Below, piece after piece: positions 40,400-50,191 of a DNA stretch of 64,000 nt (position 1 is the first letter of the stretch; each line of letters begins with the position of its first letter). The DNA lies in assembly GCF_016820535.1 (NCBI RefSeq), contig NZ_JADHDY010000012.1:1-64000 (forward strand), in the 5' to 3' direction. The DNA is from Sporosarcina beigongshangi (GTDB lineage: Bacteria > Actinomycetota > Actinomycetes > Actinomycetales > Micrococcaceae). Under the pieces are notes generated by a model. The model saw only the letters and a list, made by a program, of their open reading frames with translations. It had not been told where the DNA came from and did no database searches. A program made the translations under genes and the position numbers.

Positions 40400-41578
40400 C
40401 TAAATGGCAGGCTCCGGCTTCTTGCCCTGAATGACGCGCACCAGCGGTTCCACGTACCTGGCGGCAATGGGGCCGCTGACCGCCATGATCAGCACATAGG
40501 TGGTGGCCAGGGCCGCAAGTTCGGACGGCACGGCGCCGGAGGCCACGGCCAGCCCGGCGATCACGATCGAGAACTCGCCGCGCGCAATCAGCGCAGCACC
40601 CGCCCGGGCCCGGCCGGGCACACCAATGCCCTGCTGCTGCGCCGCCCACCACCCCGTGGCCACCTTGGTGAGGGCCGTGACGACAGCCAGGATGAGCGCC
40701 ACGCCGAGGACCGGCGGGATGCTGCGGGGGTCGGTGTTCAGGCCGAACAGCACAAAGAACATGGCCGCAAACAGGTCGCGCAGCGGTTCCAGAACCCGGG
40801 TGGCGTTCTCGGCGGTGCCGCCGGAAATGGCGATGCCCAGCAGGAACGCACCCACGGCCGCCGAGACCTGCAGCGCCGAGGCCACACCCGCCACCAGCAG
40901 CGCCGCGCCGAGCAGCTTCAAAAGGAACGACTCGCGGTCCGGGCTGTCCAGGAGGTTGGAGACCATGTGCCCGTACCGCAGCGCGCCCAGCAGGACAAGG
41001 GTGATGACGGCCAGAGAAATTCCGACGGCGGTCAGCCCGCCCAGGAACGACACGCCCGCCAGGACGGCTGTCAGGATCGGCAGGTAGGCAGCCATGGCGA
41101 GGTCCTCAATGACCAGCACCGCCAGGACGACAGGGGTTTCTCGGTTGCCGAGACGGCCGAGGTCGCCCAGCACCTTGGCGATGATGCCGGAGGAGGAGCT
41201 GTAGGTGATGCCCGCCATGACCAGGGCGCCCACGGGGCCCCAGCCCAGGATCAGGGCAACGGCGACGCCGGGCACCATGTTCAGGACCAGGTCCACCAAC
41301 CCCGCCATCCATGACTGCCGCAGGCCGGTCACCAGTTCCTTGGCCGTATATTCCAGTCCGAGCATAAGCAGCAGGAGGATGACGCCGATCTCGCTGGCGA
41401 TATGGGCAAAGTCGTCGATGCCGCCCAGGTTGACAATTCCGCCGTGGCCGAAGGCCAGCCCGCCTAGCAGGTACAGGGGGACCGGCGACATGCCGATGCG
41501 CCCTGCCAAACGACCCAGAAATCCGAGCGCGAAGAAGACTATGCCGAGCTGGATGAGTGAGAGGGTCGTTGGATCCAT
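40400..41578 (-). CDS. CPA2 monovalent cation:H+ antiporter (Kef/KhtU-like)
   Basis: The 392-residue protein has about 12 hydrophobic segments; LYLLGGLAFGHGGIVN near 33-48, SEIGVILLLLMLGLEYTAKEL near 65-85, GITYSSSSGIIAKVLGDLGRL near 135-155 and ARGEFSIVIAG near 337 are the CPA2 marks. It lacks the C-terminal TrkA-N domain of KefB, and instead is preceded by a separate TrkA-C protein, the KhtT/KhtU arrangement, with 7 bp between the two genes. It probably exchanges K+ (or Na+) for H+. Confidence 0.9.
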   Translation of the reverse strand: MDPTTLSLIQLGIVFFALGFLGRLAGRIGMSPVPLYLLGGLAFGHGGIVNLGGIDDFAHIASEIGVILLLLMLGLEYTAKELVTGLRQSWMAGLVDLVLNMVPGVAVALILGWGPVGALVMAGITYSSSSGIIAKVLGDLGRLGNRETPVVLAVLVIEDLAMAAYLPILTAVLAGVSFLGGLTAVGISLAVITLVLLGALRYGHMVSNLLDSPDRESFLLKLLGAALLVAGVASALQVSAAVGAFLLGIAISGGTAENATRVLEPLRDLFAAMFFVLFGLNTDPRSIPPVLGVALILAVVTALTKVATGWWAAQQQGIGVPGRARAGAALIARGEFSIVIAGLAVASGAVPSELAALATTYVLIMAVSGPIAARYVEPLVRVIQGKKPEPAI

Positions 41579-41585
41579 GACGTCG

Positions 41586-42071
41586 CTAGGGCCGGGACTG
41601 CAGGATCAGGGCGGCGTCGGCCAGGCCGTTGTCGGTGCCCACGATGACCACTAAGTCGCCGACCTCCAGAATTTCGTCCGGGCGCGGGGAGGCGATGACA
41701 TCGTCCCCGCGCAGCAGGGCCACGATGGATGCCCCGGTGCGGGTGCGCATCTGGGTGTCGCCCAGAGGCCGCCCGGCATACTCGGTGCCCTTGCGGATCA
41801 TGATCTGGTGGGTGCTGATGCCGGAGACGTCTTCCTGCTCCGCCGTCAGCTGTGCAACCAGCTGGGCAGAACCCAGCAGTTGGCCCAGCGTCGAGGCCTC
41901 GTCGGCGCTGAGCGGGATGGACGCGGCACACGCGTCCGGGTCGTCCATGCGGGAGAGGATCAGTTCCGTGTGGCCGTCCCGGTGGGTGACAACCCCTACC
42001 CGCCGACCGGTGGCCAGGCGCAGCTCCCTGCGCACGCCAATTCCAGGAAGAGGCGTCTCTTCAATATTCAT
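41586..42071 (-). CDS. TrkA-C domain regulatory subunit (KhtT-like)
   Basis: 161 residues from ATG 42071. The N-terminal half is unrecognised (LPGIGVRRELRLATGRRVGV, typical of KhtT and its partners). The C-terminal TrkA-C domain is clear: HQIMIRKGTEYAGRPLGDTQ, RTGASIVALLRGDDV and LEVGDLVVIVGTDNGLADAA near 134-153. In KhtT this domain binds cyclic di-AMP and controls the antiporter; that is family knowledge, not shown here. It precedes the antiporter in one transcript. Confidence 0.87.
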   Translation of the reverse strand: MNIEETPLPGIGVRRELRLATGRRVGVVTHRDGHTELILSRMDDPDACAASIPLSADEASTLGQLLGSAQLVAQLTAEQEDVSGISTHQIMIRKGTEYAGRPLGDTQMRTRTGASIVALLRGDDVIASPRPDEILEVGDLVVIVGTDNGLADAALILQSRP

Positions 42072-42176
42072 GGCTCCAACTTTAGTCGCGTCTTTCCATA
42101 CACGGGTTAAACGCATTCCGGTCGTCATATAGTCCCGACCGCTGTTGGGCGGCCCGGATGCGCTAAATTTAGGGGT

Positions 42177-42752
42177 GTGCTGATCTCTGACCGCGACATA
42201 CGTGCCGAAATTGACGCCAAGCGCATTGTCTTGGACCCCTACGACCCCGCCATGGTGCAGCCGTCCAGTGTTGACGTGCGCATCGACAGGTACTTCAGGC
42301 TGTTCGACAACCACCGCTACGCCCACATCGACCCCGCCGAGGAACAGCCCGAGCTGACCCGGCTGGTGGAGGTTGACCCGGACGAGGCCTTCATCCTGCA
42401 CCCTGGCGAGTTTGCCCTGGCCTCCACCTATGAAACGGTCACGCTGCCGGACAACGTTGCCGCGCGCCTCGAGGGCAAGTCCTCGCTCGGCCGCCTGGGC
42501 CTGCTCACGCACTCCACCGCCGGCTTCATCGACCCCGGATTTTCCGGCCACGTCACGCTGGAACTATCCAATGTGGCCACCCTGCCCATCAAGCTGTGGC
42601 CCGGCATGAAGATCGGCCAGCTCTGCTTCTTCCAGCTCAGCTCGCCCGCGGAAAACGCCTACGGAACCGGCAACAACCTAAACCGCTACCAGGGCCAGCG
42701 CGGACCAACCGCGTCGCGCTCACACCTGAATTTCCACCGCACCAAGATCTAG
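42177..42752 (+). CDS. dcd: dCTP deaminase
   Basis: GTG 42177 begins [20 protein letters not shown]. The 191-residue trimeric enzyme has [18 protein letters not shown] near 25-42, [35 protein letters not shown] near 101-121 with the nucleotide-binding Arg/Ser, and [16 protein letters not shown] near 122-137 with the catalytic Glu in LELSN. It deaminates dCTP to dUTP, or in actinobacterial bifunctional forms directly to dUMP; the choice cannot be made by eye. Its end is followed by a strong convergent hairpin. Confidence 0.95.
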   Translation: MLISDRDIRAEIDAKRIVLDPYDPAMVQPSSVDVRIDRYFRLFDNHRYAHIDPAEEQPELTRLVEVDPDEAFILHPGEFALASTYETVTLPDNVAARLEGKSSLGRLGLLTHSTAGFIDPGFSGHVTLELSNVATLPIKLWPGMKIGQLCFFQLSSPAENAYGTGNNLNRYQGQRGPTASRSHLNFHRTKI

Positions 42753-42835
42753 CGCCCCTCCCGGCCCGCGCGCCCTGCCACCGCATTTGGCGGTGAGGCC
42801 GCATCGCCCGGCGCTGGTTTTCCACTTCCCAACGG

Positions 42836-42885
42836 ACGACGGCGGGAGGTTGCCTTGGCAGTGCAAGGTAACCTCCCGCCGTCGT
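42836..42885. terminator. Long convergent hairpin with ACGACGGCG arms (copy 4)
   Basis: A 16-bp perfect stem, ACGACGGCGGGAGGTT (42836-42851) / AACCTCCCGCCGTCGT (42870-42885), continues inward to GCCTTG / CAAGGT. It lies between the convergent dcd and MFS stops, so it can end both transcripts; there is no T-run. It carries the outer arms of the repeated hairpin family. Confidence 0.75.
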
Positions 42886-42893
42886 ACCTGGGT

Positions 42894-44210
42894 TTAACGG
42901 TGGTCAGGAGCCCTGACCGGCAGGAGCAGCAGCAGGCCCAGCAGCAGCACCGCGAGGATGCCGATGATGCCCCAGCGCTGGGCGCCGAAAATGATGATGC
43001 ACCAGCCGAAAAGCATGGGTGCCAGGAAGGAGACGGCGCGGCCGGTGGTGGCGTAGAGGCCGTACATCTCGCCCTCGTGGCCGGGGGTGGCGAGGCGGCC
43101 CATGAATGTGCGGGCCGAGGACTGTGCGGGGCCCACAAACAGGCACAGGATCAGCCCGAAGACCCAGAAGGCGTTCTTGCCGTCAAGGAACAACAAGGCG
43201 CCGCCGGACAGCAGCAGCCCCACCAGCGATGTCACGATGACCGCCTTGGGGCCGAACTTGTCGTCGAAGAAGCCGGCGGACAGGGCGCCGATTGCCGCCA
43301 CCACGTTTCCGGCGATGGCGAAGATCAGCACGTCGCCCGTCTCGAATCCGAAGGAACCCACGGCGAGGACGGCGCCAAAGGTAAAGATCGCGGCGAGCCC
43401 GTCGCGGAACACGGCGGAGGAGACCAAGAAGTAGAGCGTGTGACGCTCGTGCCGCCACAGGCCGACGATGGTGTCGAACAGTTCCTTGTAGGACTGGAAG
43501 AAGCCCACCTTGGGCTCGTTGGGGTCGGGCTTGGTTTCCGGGATGGCCAACATGACGGGGATGGCGAAAATCAGGATCCACAGGGCAGAGAAGACGGCGA
43601 CGGCGCGGTAGGTCATGCCGTCCGCGCTGGTGATCCCGAAAATGCCCACCTCGGGCTTGATGAGCGTGAAAAACACGATGAGCAGGGCCACGATGCCGCC
43701 CAGGTAGCCGGCCGCCCAGCCGAAGCCGCTGATCCGGCCAATGGTGTTCTTGTTGGAGATCTGCAGCAGCATGGCGTTGTAGTTCACGCCGGCAATTTCA
43801 AAGAACACGTGCCCGGCTGCGATCAGCATGCAGCCAAAGAGCAGGTAGGACTCGTTGGGCTGGACGAAGAAGCATGCACCCGTCAGCATGACCACAATGA
43901 GGGTGTTGATGCCCAGCCACATCTTGCGCCGGCCGCTGTGGTCGGTGCGCTGCCCAGCCACGGGGGCCAGTGCCGCGATGGCAAAACCGGAGACCGACAT
44001 GGCGAAGGCCAGGGTGCTGGTTGCCTTTTCCGGACCGCCAAATCCCTCATTTTTGGTCAGGTACAGGGCCGTGAAGATAAACGTGGTCATGACGGCGTTG
44101 AATGCCGCGCCACCCCAGTCCCACAAGGACCAGGCCGTGATCTGCCAGGTCGTGCCGGGATTCTTCTCCGTGTTGGCCGTGGGCACGGCGGCTGCGCCTG
44201 AGTTCGTCAT
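42894..44210 (-). CDS. MFS transporter, UMF1/Atg22-like
   Basis: Start ATG 44210 (MTNSGAAAVPTANTE) gives 438 residues; ATG 44219 is possible. ITAWSLWDWGGAAFNAVMTT near residues 22-41 is the UMF1/Atg22 signature, then NYNAMLLQISNKNTIGRISG, FGWAAGYLGG and the central GRISGFGWAAGYLGGIVAL. It has about 12 helices. Relatives in yeast export amino acids from the vacuole; bacterial substrates are unknown. It is convergent with dcd. Confidence 0.88.
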   Translation of the reverse strand: MTNSGAAAVPTANTEKNPGTTWQITAWSLWDWGGAAFNAVMTTFIFTALYLTKNEGFGGPEKATSTLAFAMSVSGFAIAALAPVAGQRTDHSGRRKMWLGINTLIVVMLTGACFFVQPNESYLLFGCMLIAAGHVFFEIAGVNYNAMLLQISNKNTIGRISGFGWAAGYLGGIVALLIVFFTLIKPEVGIFGITSADGMTYRAVAVFSALWILIFAIPVMLAIPETKPDPNEPKVGFFQSYKELFDTIVGLWRHERHTLYFLVSSAVFRDGLAAIFTFGAVLAVGSFGFETGDVLIFAIAGNVVAAIGALSAGFFDDKFGPKAVIVTSLVGLLLSGGALLFLDGKNAFWVFGLILCLFVGPAQSSARTFMGRLATPGHEGEMYGLYATTGRAVSFLAPMLFGWCIIIFGAQRWGIIGILAVLLLGLLLLLPVRAPDHR

Positions 44211-44410
44211 ACGGCACATGCTAGCCGGGCTGCGTGCCGGGGAGCGGTTGCCGCGCGAACATTAAGGCGCTGTTCACCCGCGGGAACCATGCCACAGACA
44301 GCCCGCGCGGCATTTTCGCAGCCACCCGCTTGGTAGGCTGGGAGGGTTGGTTAGCCAACATTCACCCCCGTGATTCGCTCATTGCCGGCCCGAAACATGC
44401 GGAGACTTTA

Positions 44411-47386
44411 GTGTTATTTGTCCTTTGTGCGCACTTCCTTGTGGCCATTTTCGCGCCCATTTTGTTCTCGCGCATGGGCCGTTCGGCGTTTTATGTGCTT
44501 GCCGCAATCCCCGGAATCAGCTTTGTTTGGCTCATTGCCCAGTACGACAATGTGTTCTCCGACACACTCCCCAGCCCGTCTCTCGACATTCCCTGGGTGC
44601 CGGTTTTGCGGCTCGACCTGGACTTTCGGATGGATCCGCTGTCCTGGATTCTGTGCCTGCTGGTCCTCGGAATTGGCGCATTGGTGCTGGCCTATTGTGC
44701 CCGCTATTTCAAGACAAACGACGCCGGACTGGGCGGCTTTGGTGCCCAGCTGCTGGCCTTCGCGGGGGTCATGTTTGGCCTGGTGACGGCCGACAACTTC
44801 ATTCTTTTGTTCATTTTCTGGGAATTGACCACAGTCCTTTCCTATTTGTTGATCGGCTACGCGCGCACCCGCATCGCCGCCCGCCGTGCCGCGCTCCAGG
44901 CATTGATCGTGACCACCTTTGGCGGGCTCGCCATGCTGGTCGGGCTGATCATGGTGGGCGAAACGGCCGGGACCTACAGCATCTCCGCCGTGGTGGCCAA
45001 GGCGCCTGAGCTGATGGCCGCCGTCGGAATGCCCAGGACCGTCCTGGATGTTGGCATCGCGCTGATCCTGGTGGGTGCCGTAACCAAGTCGGCGCTGCTG
45101 CCGTTCCACTTCTGGCTGCCGGGCGCCATGGCTGCGCCCACACCCGTGAGCGCCTACCTGCACGCGGCGGCCATGGTGAAGGCCGGCATCTACCTCATCG
45201 CACGCCTGGCCCCCGGCTTTTCGGAGACACAGTACTGGCAGACGATCATCCTGGTGCTGGGCCTCGGCACCATGCTGCTCGGCGGCTGGCGGGCGCTGCG
45301 CCAGCACGACCTCAAGCTCATCCTGGCGTATGGCACCGTCAGCCAGCTGGGCTTCCTGACACTCGTCGTGGGGCTGGGCGGGCAGGAAGCGGCCATGGCC
45401 GGCATGGCCATGGTGCTGGCCCACGGCCTGTTCAAGGCGTCGCTGTTCCTCGTGGTTGGCATCATTGACCACCAAAGCGGCACCCGCGACATCCGGGAAC
45501 TTTCCGGTGTGTTCAAGTCCGCGCCCAAGCTGGGTGTTGTGGCGCTGATCGGCGCCGCGTCCATGGCTGGACTGCCGCCGACGGCCGGTTTCGTGGCCAA
45601 GGAAGGCATCTTTCAAGCCCTCCTGGCCAACGCCGGCCACGGGCCCTCCGGTGCTGTTGTCGGCTGGATTCTCGTGGTGGGAGTGGTGCTTGGGTCGGCG
45701 CTGACATTTGGCTACAGTGCCCGCTTCATGTGGGGCGGCTTCGCCACGAAATCCAAGGGCATGGCCACGGTGTTCAAGCCCGTGAGCTGGTTGTTCCTGG
45801 CGGCTCCTGCGCTGCTGGCCGGGCTGACGCTCGCCTACGCGTTCCTCCCGTCGGTAGTTGAAGGGTGGATCAAGCCGTACAGCTCGCAATTCCCCTCCTA
45901 TGATCCGCACGGGCTGCACCTGATGTTGTGGCACGGTTTCACGCCGGCCCTGGGCCTGAGTGCCATAGTCGTGGGGCTTGGCCTGGTGCTGTTCCTGGCC
46001 CGCACACAGGTGGAGTCCTGGCAGGCCAAGCTGCCGCCGGTGGTTGATGCAGAGCGCGGCTACCGGCAGTCAATTGTGGTCCTGGATGCGGTGGCCATTT
46101 GGGTCACCGGCCGCACCCAACGCGGTTCACTGTTTTTCTACCTTGTTGTGATCCTGTCCACGGCCATCGCGGCCGTGCTTGCCGTGCTGGTTCTGGGAGA
46201 CCAGCAGTGGAGCAACAACCTCTACCTCATCGATCCCGGATCGCCGTTCCAAATTGTCGCCGGTGCCGTCATCATCATCGGAGCCGTCGCCGCGGCACGG
46301 GCCTCCAAGCGGTTCATGGCCGTCCTCATGGTCTCCGTGACCGGCTACGGCATTGCCCTGATCTTTGCGCTGCAGGGCGCCCCTGACCTTGCGCTGACGC
46401 AGATGCTGGTGGAAACCATCATCCTCGTGGCGTTTGTCCTGGCCATGCGGTCCCTGCCCGCGGGTCTGGAAGAGCGCAAGTCCGGCAGTCACAAGGGCCT
46501 GCGCATGCTCCTGGGTGTCGTCTTCGGCGCCACCATGGTGGTTGTGGGCGCATTGGCCATGGGAGCCCGCATCCACGACCCTGTCAGCCTGTCCATGCCG
46601 AAAATGGCATATGAGGGCGGCGGCGGCCTCAACGTCGTCAACGTGACCCTGGTGGACATCCGCGCATGGGACACCTTTGGTGAGATTTCCGTCCTGGCCA
46701 TCGCGGCCACGGGCGTTGCGAGCCTGATCTTCGTCAGGGGCCGTGGCGTGCGCCTGCCGCGCGCGGAAACCGTGGCAACGGGAAGCATTGGCAGGTTGCG
46801 GGCATCCCTGCCCGCGCCCACCATCAAGATTGCCAAGAAATTCAGCGGCTCCAGCCACAACCCGTGGCTCGTGGCAGGACGGACGCTGGCCCCCGAGCGG
46901 CGCTCGATCATCATTGAAGTGGTCACGCGGCTGGTGTTCCACAGCATCATGATCATTTCCGTCTACCTGCTGCTCGCGGGCCACAACGGCACGGGCGGCG
47001 GCTTTGCCGGCGGCCTGGTGGCCGGGCTAGCCCTGACCATCCGGTACCTGGCCGGCGGACGCTTCGAACTGGCGGAGGCCACCCGGGTGTCCGCCGGGAC
47101 CCTCCTCGGTCTGGGGCTGGCCATGGCCGCATTGACCGGCCTCGCGCCCCTGTTCTTCGGCGGCGAAGTTTTCCAAAGCGCCATCGTCAGCTTCGACTGG
47201 CCCATTTTTGGCAACGTCAAGTTCGTCACTTCGACGCTCTTCGATATTGGTGTGTACCTGATCGTCGTGGGCCTTGTCGTCGATGTGCTCCGCAGCCTCG
47301 GCTCGGAAATTGACCAGCATGAGGAAAGCGGCATGGCCGCCATTGAACTGATTGAGGACGACGAGCCGTTGGAGGTTGGCCGATGA
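44411..47386 (+). CDS. mrpA: Mrp-type Na+/H+ antiporter subunit A, fused MrpA-MrpB
   Basis: I start at GTG 44411 (VLFVLCAHFLVAIFAPILFS) because it begins the first helix; frames extend upstream but look random. 991 residues. The NADH-dehydrogenase ND5-like core is clear (LPFHFWLPGAMAAPTPVSAYLHAAAMVK near 230-257, KLILAYGTVSQLG near 300). The C-terminal part contains the MnhB-like domain (SIMIISVYLLLAGHNGTGGG near 848-867), so MrpA and MrpB are one protein. It exchanges Na+ (or K+) for H+ and matters in alkali and salt. First gene of the six-gene operon mrpA-G; no separate mrpB. Confidence 0.95.
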   Translation: MLFVLCAHFLVAIFAPILFSRMGRSAFYVLAAIPGISFVWLIAQYDNVFSDTLPSPSLDIPWVPVLRLDLDFRMDPLSWILCLLVLGIGALVLAYCARYFKTNDAGLGGFGAQLLAFAGVMFGLVTADNFILLFIFWELTTVLSYLLIGYARTRIAARRAALQALIVTTFGGLAMLVGLIMVGETAGTYSISAVVAKAPELMAAVGMPRTVLDVGIALILVGAVTKSALLPFHFWLPGAMAAPTPVSAYLHAAAMVKAGIYLIARLAPGFSETQYWQTIILVLGLGTMLLGGWRALRQHDLKLILAYGTVSQLGFLTLVVGLGGQEAAMAGMAMVLAHGLFKASLFLVVGIIDHQSGTRDIRELSGVFKSAPKLGVVALIGAASMAGLPPTAGFVAKEGIFQALLANAGHGPSGAVVGWILVVGVVLGSALTFGYSARFMWGGFATKSKGMATVFKPVSWLFLAAPALLAGLTLAYAFLPSVVEGWIKPYSSQFPSYDPHGLHLMLWHGFTPALGLSAIVVGLGLVLFLARTQVESWQAKLPPVVDAERGYRQSIVVLDAVAIWVTGRTQRGSLFFYLVVILSTAIAAVLAVLVLGDQQWSNNLYLIDPGSPFQIVAGAVIIIGAVAAARASKRFMAVLMVSVTGYGIALIFALQGAPDLALTQMLVETIILVAFVLAMRSLPAGLEERKSGSHKGLRMLLGVVFGATMVVVGALAMGARIHDPVSLSMPKMAYEGGGGLNVVNVTLVDIRAWDTFGEISVLAIAATGVASLIFVRGRGVRLPRAETVATGSIGRLRASLPAPTIKIAKKFSGSSHNPWLVAGRTLAPERRSIIIEVVTRLVFHSIMIISVYLLLAGHNGTGGGFAGGLVAGLALTIRYLAGGRFELAEATRVSAGTLLGLGLAMAALTGLAPLFFGGEVFQSAIVSFDWPIFGNVKFVTSTLFDIGVYLIVVGLVVDVLRSLGSEIDQHEESGMAAIELIEDDEPLEVGR

Positions 47387-47916
47387 ACGCGAACCTGACA
47401 CTCCTGCTCGTCATGGGCGTGCTGTATGCCGTGGGGATCTACCTGCTGCTGGAGAAAAGCCTGACGCGGGTGCTCCTTGGCCTGATGCTGCTGGCCAACG
47501 CCACCAACATCCTGCTGCTCACCACGGGAGGCTATGCCGGGCTGGCGCCGGTATTCAACAAGGATATTCCTTCGGGGGAATACAACGACCCTCTGCCGCA
47601 GGCGTTTATCCTCACCTCGATCGTGATCTCCTTTGCCGTCACCGCCTTCATGCTGGGCCTGATCTACAGGTCGTGGCTGCTCAGCCGCGCCGACGACATC
47701 CAGGTGGACCTTGAGGATATCCGCGTCGCCACCCAGGGCCTGTACGACGACGAGGAAGACTCCGAAATTGCCGTGGAAATCTCCGACTTCCACGAGAATG
47801 ACCAGCCGCTTGGGAAGCGGGAAACCATTCCCGGGATCGGGCCAAAGCGGTCGGAGAAGCCCGCCAAGCCAGAGAAACCGTCGAAGCCGGACAAGCCCGG
47901 AAAGGAGAAGGCATGA
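47383..47916 (+). CDS. mrpC: Mrp antiporter subunit C
   Basis: ATG 47383 overlaps the mrpA stop by 4 bp. The NuoK-like core has three helices: LLLVMGVLYAVGIYLLLEKS, LTRVLLGLMLLANATNILLL and FILTSIVISFAVTAFMLGLIY. At 177 residues it is longer than the usual 110-125, because of a charged C-terminal tail (after 105) with a KPxKPxKP-type run. It overlaps mrpD by 4 bp. Confidence 0.95.
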   Translation: MNANLTLLLVMGVLYAVGIYLLLEKSLTRVLLGLMLLANATNILLLTTGGYAGLAPVFNKDIPSGEYNDPLPQAFILTSIVISFAVTAFMLGLIYRSWLLSRADDIQVDLEDIRVATQGLYDDEEDSEIAVEISDFHENDQPLGKRETIPGIGPKRSEKPAKPEKPSKPDKPGKEKA

Positions 47917-49535
47917 ACATCGCCAGCCTGGCACCGCTCGCCGTCGTTATTCCCTTCCTAGGCGCCGCACTGGCGTTTGTCTTGATCAAGCACCCACGGG
48001 CCCAGCGCCGCGTCAGCCTCAGCGCCATCACCCTGACCCTTGGGCTGGAAGTGCTGGTCCTCGCCAGCGTCTGGAGCTCCGGTCCAATCGCCGTCGCCCT
48101 GGGCGGATGGGCGCCCCCGTTCGGCATCGTCATGGTCGCCGACCAGTTCTCCTCGCTGCTACTGGTGATCTCCTCGGCCGTGAGCCTCGCCGTGCTGGCC
48201 TACGCCACGGGACAGGGCGCCGCGGACGGTGAAGAGGGCGGGCCGGTCTCCGTCTTCCACCCCACCTACTTGATTCTGGTGGCCGGCGTCTCCAATGCGT
48301 TCCTCGCCGGCGACCTGTTCAACCTCTACGTCGGCTTCGAGATCCTGTTGACCGCCAGCTATGTGCTGATGACGCTCGGCGGCACCGGCTCGCGCATCCG
48401 GGCCGGTATCACTTACGTGGTGGTCAGCGTCGTCTCTTCCGTGCTGTTCCTGATTGCCATTGCCATGGTTTACGGAGCCACGGGCACCGTGAACATGGCG
48501 GACCTCGCCACCAAGCTGGGCGAACTGGACCCCGGAACCCAGAACATTCTCCACGTGCTGCTGCTGGTGGCGTTTGGCATCAAGGCGGCCGTGTTCCCGC
48601 TGTCCTTCTGGCTTCCCGACTCCTACCCCACCGCCCCGGCCCCGGTCACCGCCGTGTTCGCAGGCCTGCTGACCAAGGTGGGTGTATATGCCATTGTGCG
48701 TACGGAAACGCTGTTGTTCCCGTCCGACGACTTCAACACGCCGCTGATGGTTGTGGCCTTGCTGACGATGATCGTGGGCGTTCTGGGTGCCGTGGCCCAA
48801 ACCGATATCAAACGCATGCTCTCCTTCACGCTGGTGAGCCACATTGGGTACATGATCTTCGGCGTCGCGCTTTCATCGGTGCTGGGACTGGCCGCGGCGA
48901 TCTTCTACACCATCCACCACATCACCATCCAGACGTCCCTGTTCATGGTCACAGGGCTCATCGAGCGCCGCGGCGGCAGCTCGTCGATCGGTCGGCTGGG
49001 CGGACTTGCGAAGCTGTCGCCGATCCTCGGCGTGCTGTACTTTGTCCCGGCCATGAACCTGGCAGGCATCCCACCATTCTCGGGCTTCCTCGGAAAGCTT
49101 GGCCTGCTGCAGGCCGGGGTCGACGACGGCTCGCCCATGGCCTATGCCCTGGTGGTGGGCGGTGTCGTGGCGAGCCTGCTGACCCTGCTGGTCATGGCCC
49201 GCGTCTGGAACCGCGTGTTCTGGCGCAGCACGGCCGACGCCGAGGATCCGGACCCCGTGCTGCTGGCCACTGCCCCGGACGCCTCCGGTGCCCCGAGCAT
49301 GCGCGCCCTGCGCACCAGCAAGCACGTGGACGCCACCGAGGGGCGTTTCTCCGGTGACAACGAAGTACCCATCCTGCCGAAAATGATGGTGTATTCCACC
49401 ATGGGCCTGGTGGTGCTGGGCGTGGCCATGACGGTGTTTGCCGGCCCACTCTTTGACCTGTGCAACGCAGCCGCGGCCAGCATGCTCGAACGCGTCCCCT
49501 ACATTGCGGCCGTATTGGGAACGGGGGCGATGTGA
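47913..49535 (+). CDS. mrpD: Mrp antiporter subunit D
   Basis: 540 residues, ND4/ND2-like with about 14 helices. Signatures: LFNLYVGFEILLTASYVLMT near 130-149 (the essential Glu), FPLSFWLPDSYPTAPAPVTAVFAGLLTKVG near 225-254 split over two helices, and DIKRMLSFTLVSHIGYMIFG near 300-319. A polar loop of about 50 residues (ADAEDPDPVLLATAPDAS and on) lies before the last helix, which is unusual. It overlaps both neighbours by 4 bp. Confidence 0.95.
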   Translation: MNIASLAPLAVVIPFLGAALAFVLIKHPRAQRRVSLSAITLTLGLEVLVLASVWSSGPIAVALGGWAPPFGIVMVADQFSSLLLVISSAVSLAVLAYATGQGAADGEEGGPVSVFHPTYLILVAGVSNAFLAGDLFNLYVGFEILLTASYVLMTLGGTGSRIRAGITYVVVSVVSSVLFLIAIAMVYGATGTVNMADLATKLGELDPGTQNILHVLLLVAFGIKAAVFPLSFWLPDSYPTAPAPVTAVFAGLLTKVGVYAIVRTETLLFPSDDFNTPLMVVALLTMIVGVLGAVAQTDIKRMLSFTLVSHIGYMIFGVALSSVLGLAAAIFYTIHHITIQTSLFMVTGLIERRGGSSSIGRLGGLAKLSPILGVLYFVPAMNLAGIPPFSGFLGKLGLLQAGVDDGSPMAYALVVGGVVASLLTLLVMARVWNRVFWRSTADAEDPDPVLLATAPDASGAPSMRALRTSKHVDATEGRFSGDNEVPILPKMMVYSTMGLVVLGVAMTVFAGPLFDLCNAAAASMLERVPYIAAVLGTGAM

Positions 49536-50191
49536 AAACTTCTGGACGCTTCTCGGGCATGTGGCAGAAACTGCCGCTGCTGGTCTGGCTCATCATTGTC
49601 TGGGGTGCCCTCTGGCAGGACTTCAGCGCGGGAAACCTGATTTTCGGCGCCGCGATAGCCCTCATCGTCTCCCAGATCTTCTACCTGCCGCCCATCGAAT
49701 TGAGCGGCCGCTTCAACCCGGTGCATGCCGTTGGCATGATGCTGTGGTTCATCGGCCAGGTGACTGTTGCCAGCTTCCAGGTCCTGTTTTGGGCGATCGT
49801 CAAGGGGCCCAAGATCCGCAACGCCGTCGTGGCGGTGCCGCTGCGCAGCCCCTCGGACCTACTCATGACCGCGGTGGGCCACGTGCTCTCGCTCATTCCG
49901 GGCTCGCTCGTGGTCGAGGTGGACCGCGGCCGGGCAACGCTCTACGTGCACGCCATGAACGTCCAGACCCCGGCAGACGCCGCCAAGGTGCGCTCGGACG
50001 TACAGGGTTTCGAGGCCAGGCTGATCCAGGTCATGGGCACCCGAGAGGAGCTGGCCGCGCTCAACGCGGAGCGGGCGGGCGGCCCCATGGTCAGCCACGC
50101 TGAGAGGCTCGACGCCGGGACATCCGTTGCGCCAGAATCGTCCAGTTCCGCTGGTTCCGGGGCAGACAACGACGCGGGGGAGAAGCCATGA
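49532..50191 (+). CDS. mrpE: Mrp antiporter subunit E
   Basis: GTG 49532 overlaps the mrpD stop (GTGA). The 219-residue subunit has two N-terminal helices (LPLLVWLIIVWGALWQDFSAGNLIFGAAIAL split) and a cytoplasmic part with PLRSPSDLLMTAVGHVLSLIPGSLVVEVD near 110-138, the family core. A polar tail of about 40 residues, rich in Ser, Asp and Ala, follows. It helps complex assembly and overlaps mrpF by 4 bp. Confidence 0.94.
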   Translation: MKTSGRFSGMWQKLPLLVWLIIVWGALWQDFSAGNLIFGAAIALIVSQIFYLPPIELSGRFNPVHAVGMMLWFIGQVTVASFQVLFWAIVKGPKIRNAVVAVPLRSPSDLLMTAVGHVLSLIPGSLVVEVDRGRATLYVHAMNVQTPADAAKVRSDVQGFEARLIQVMGTREELAALNAERAGGPMVSHAERLDAGTSVAPESSSSAGSGADNDAGEKP

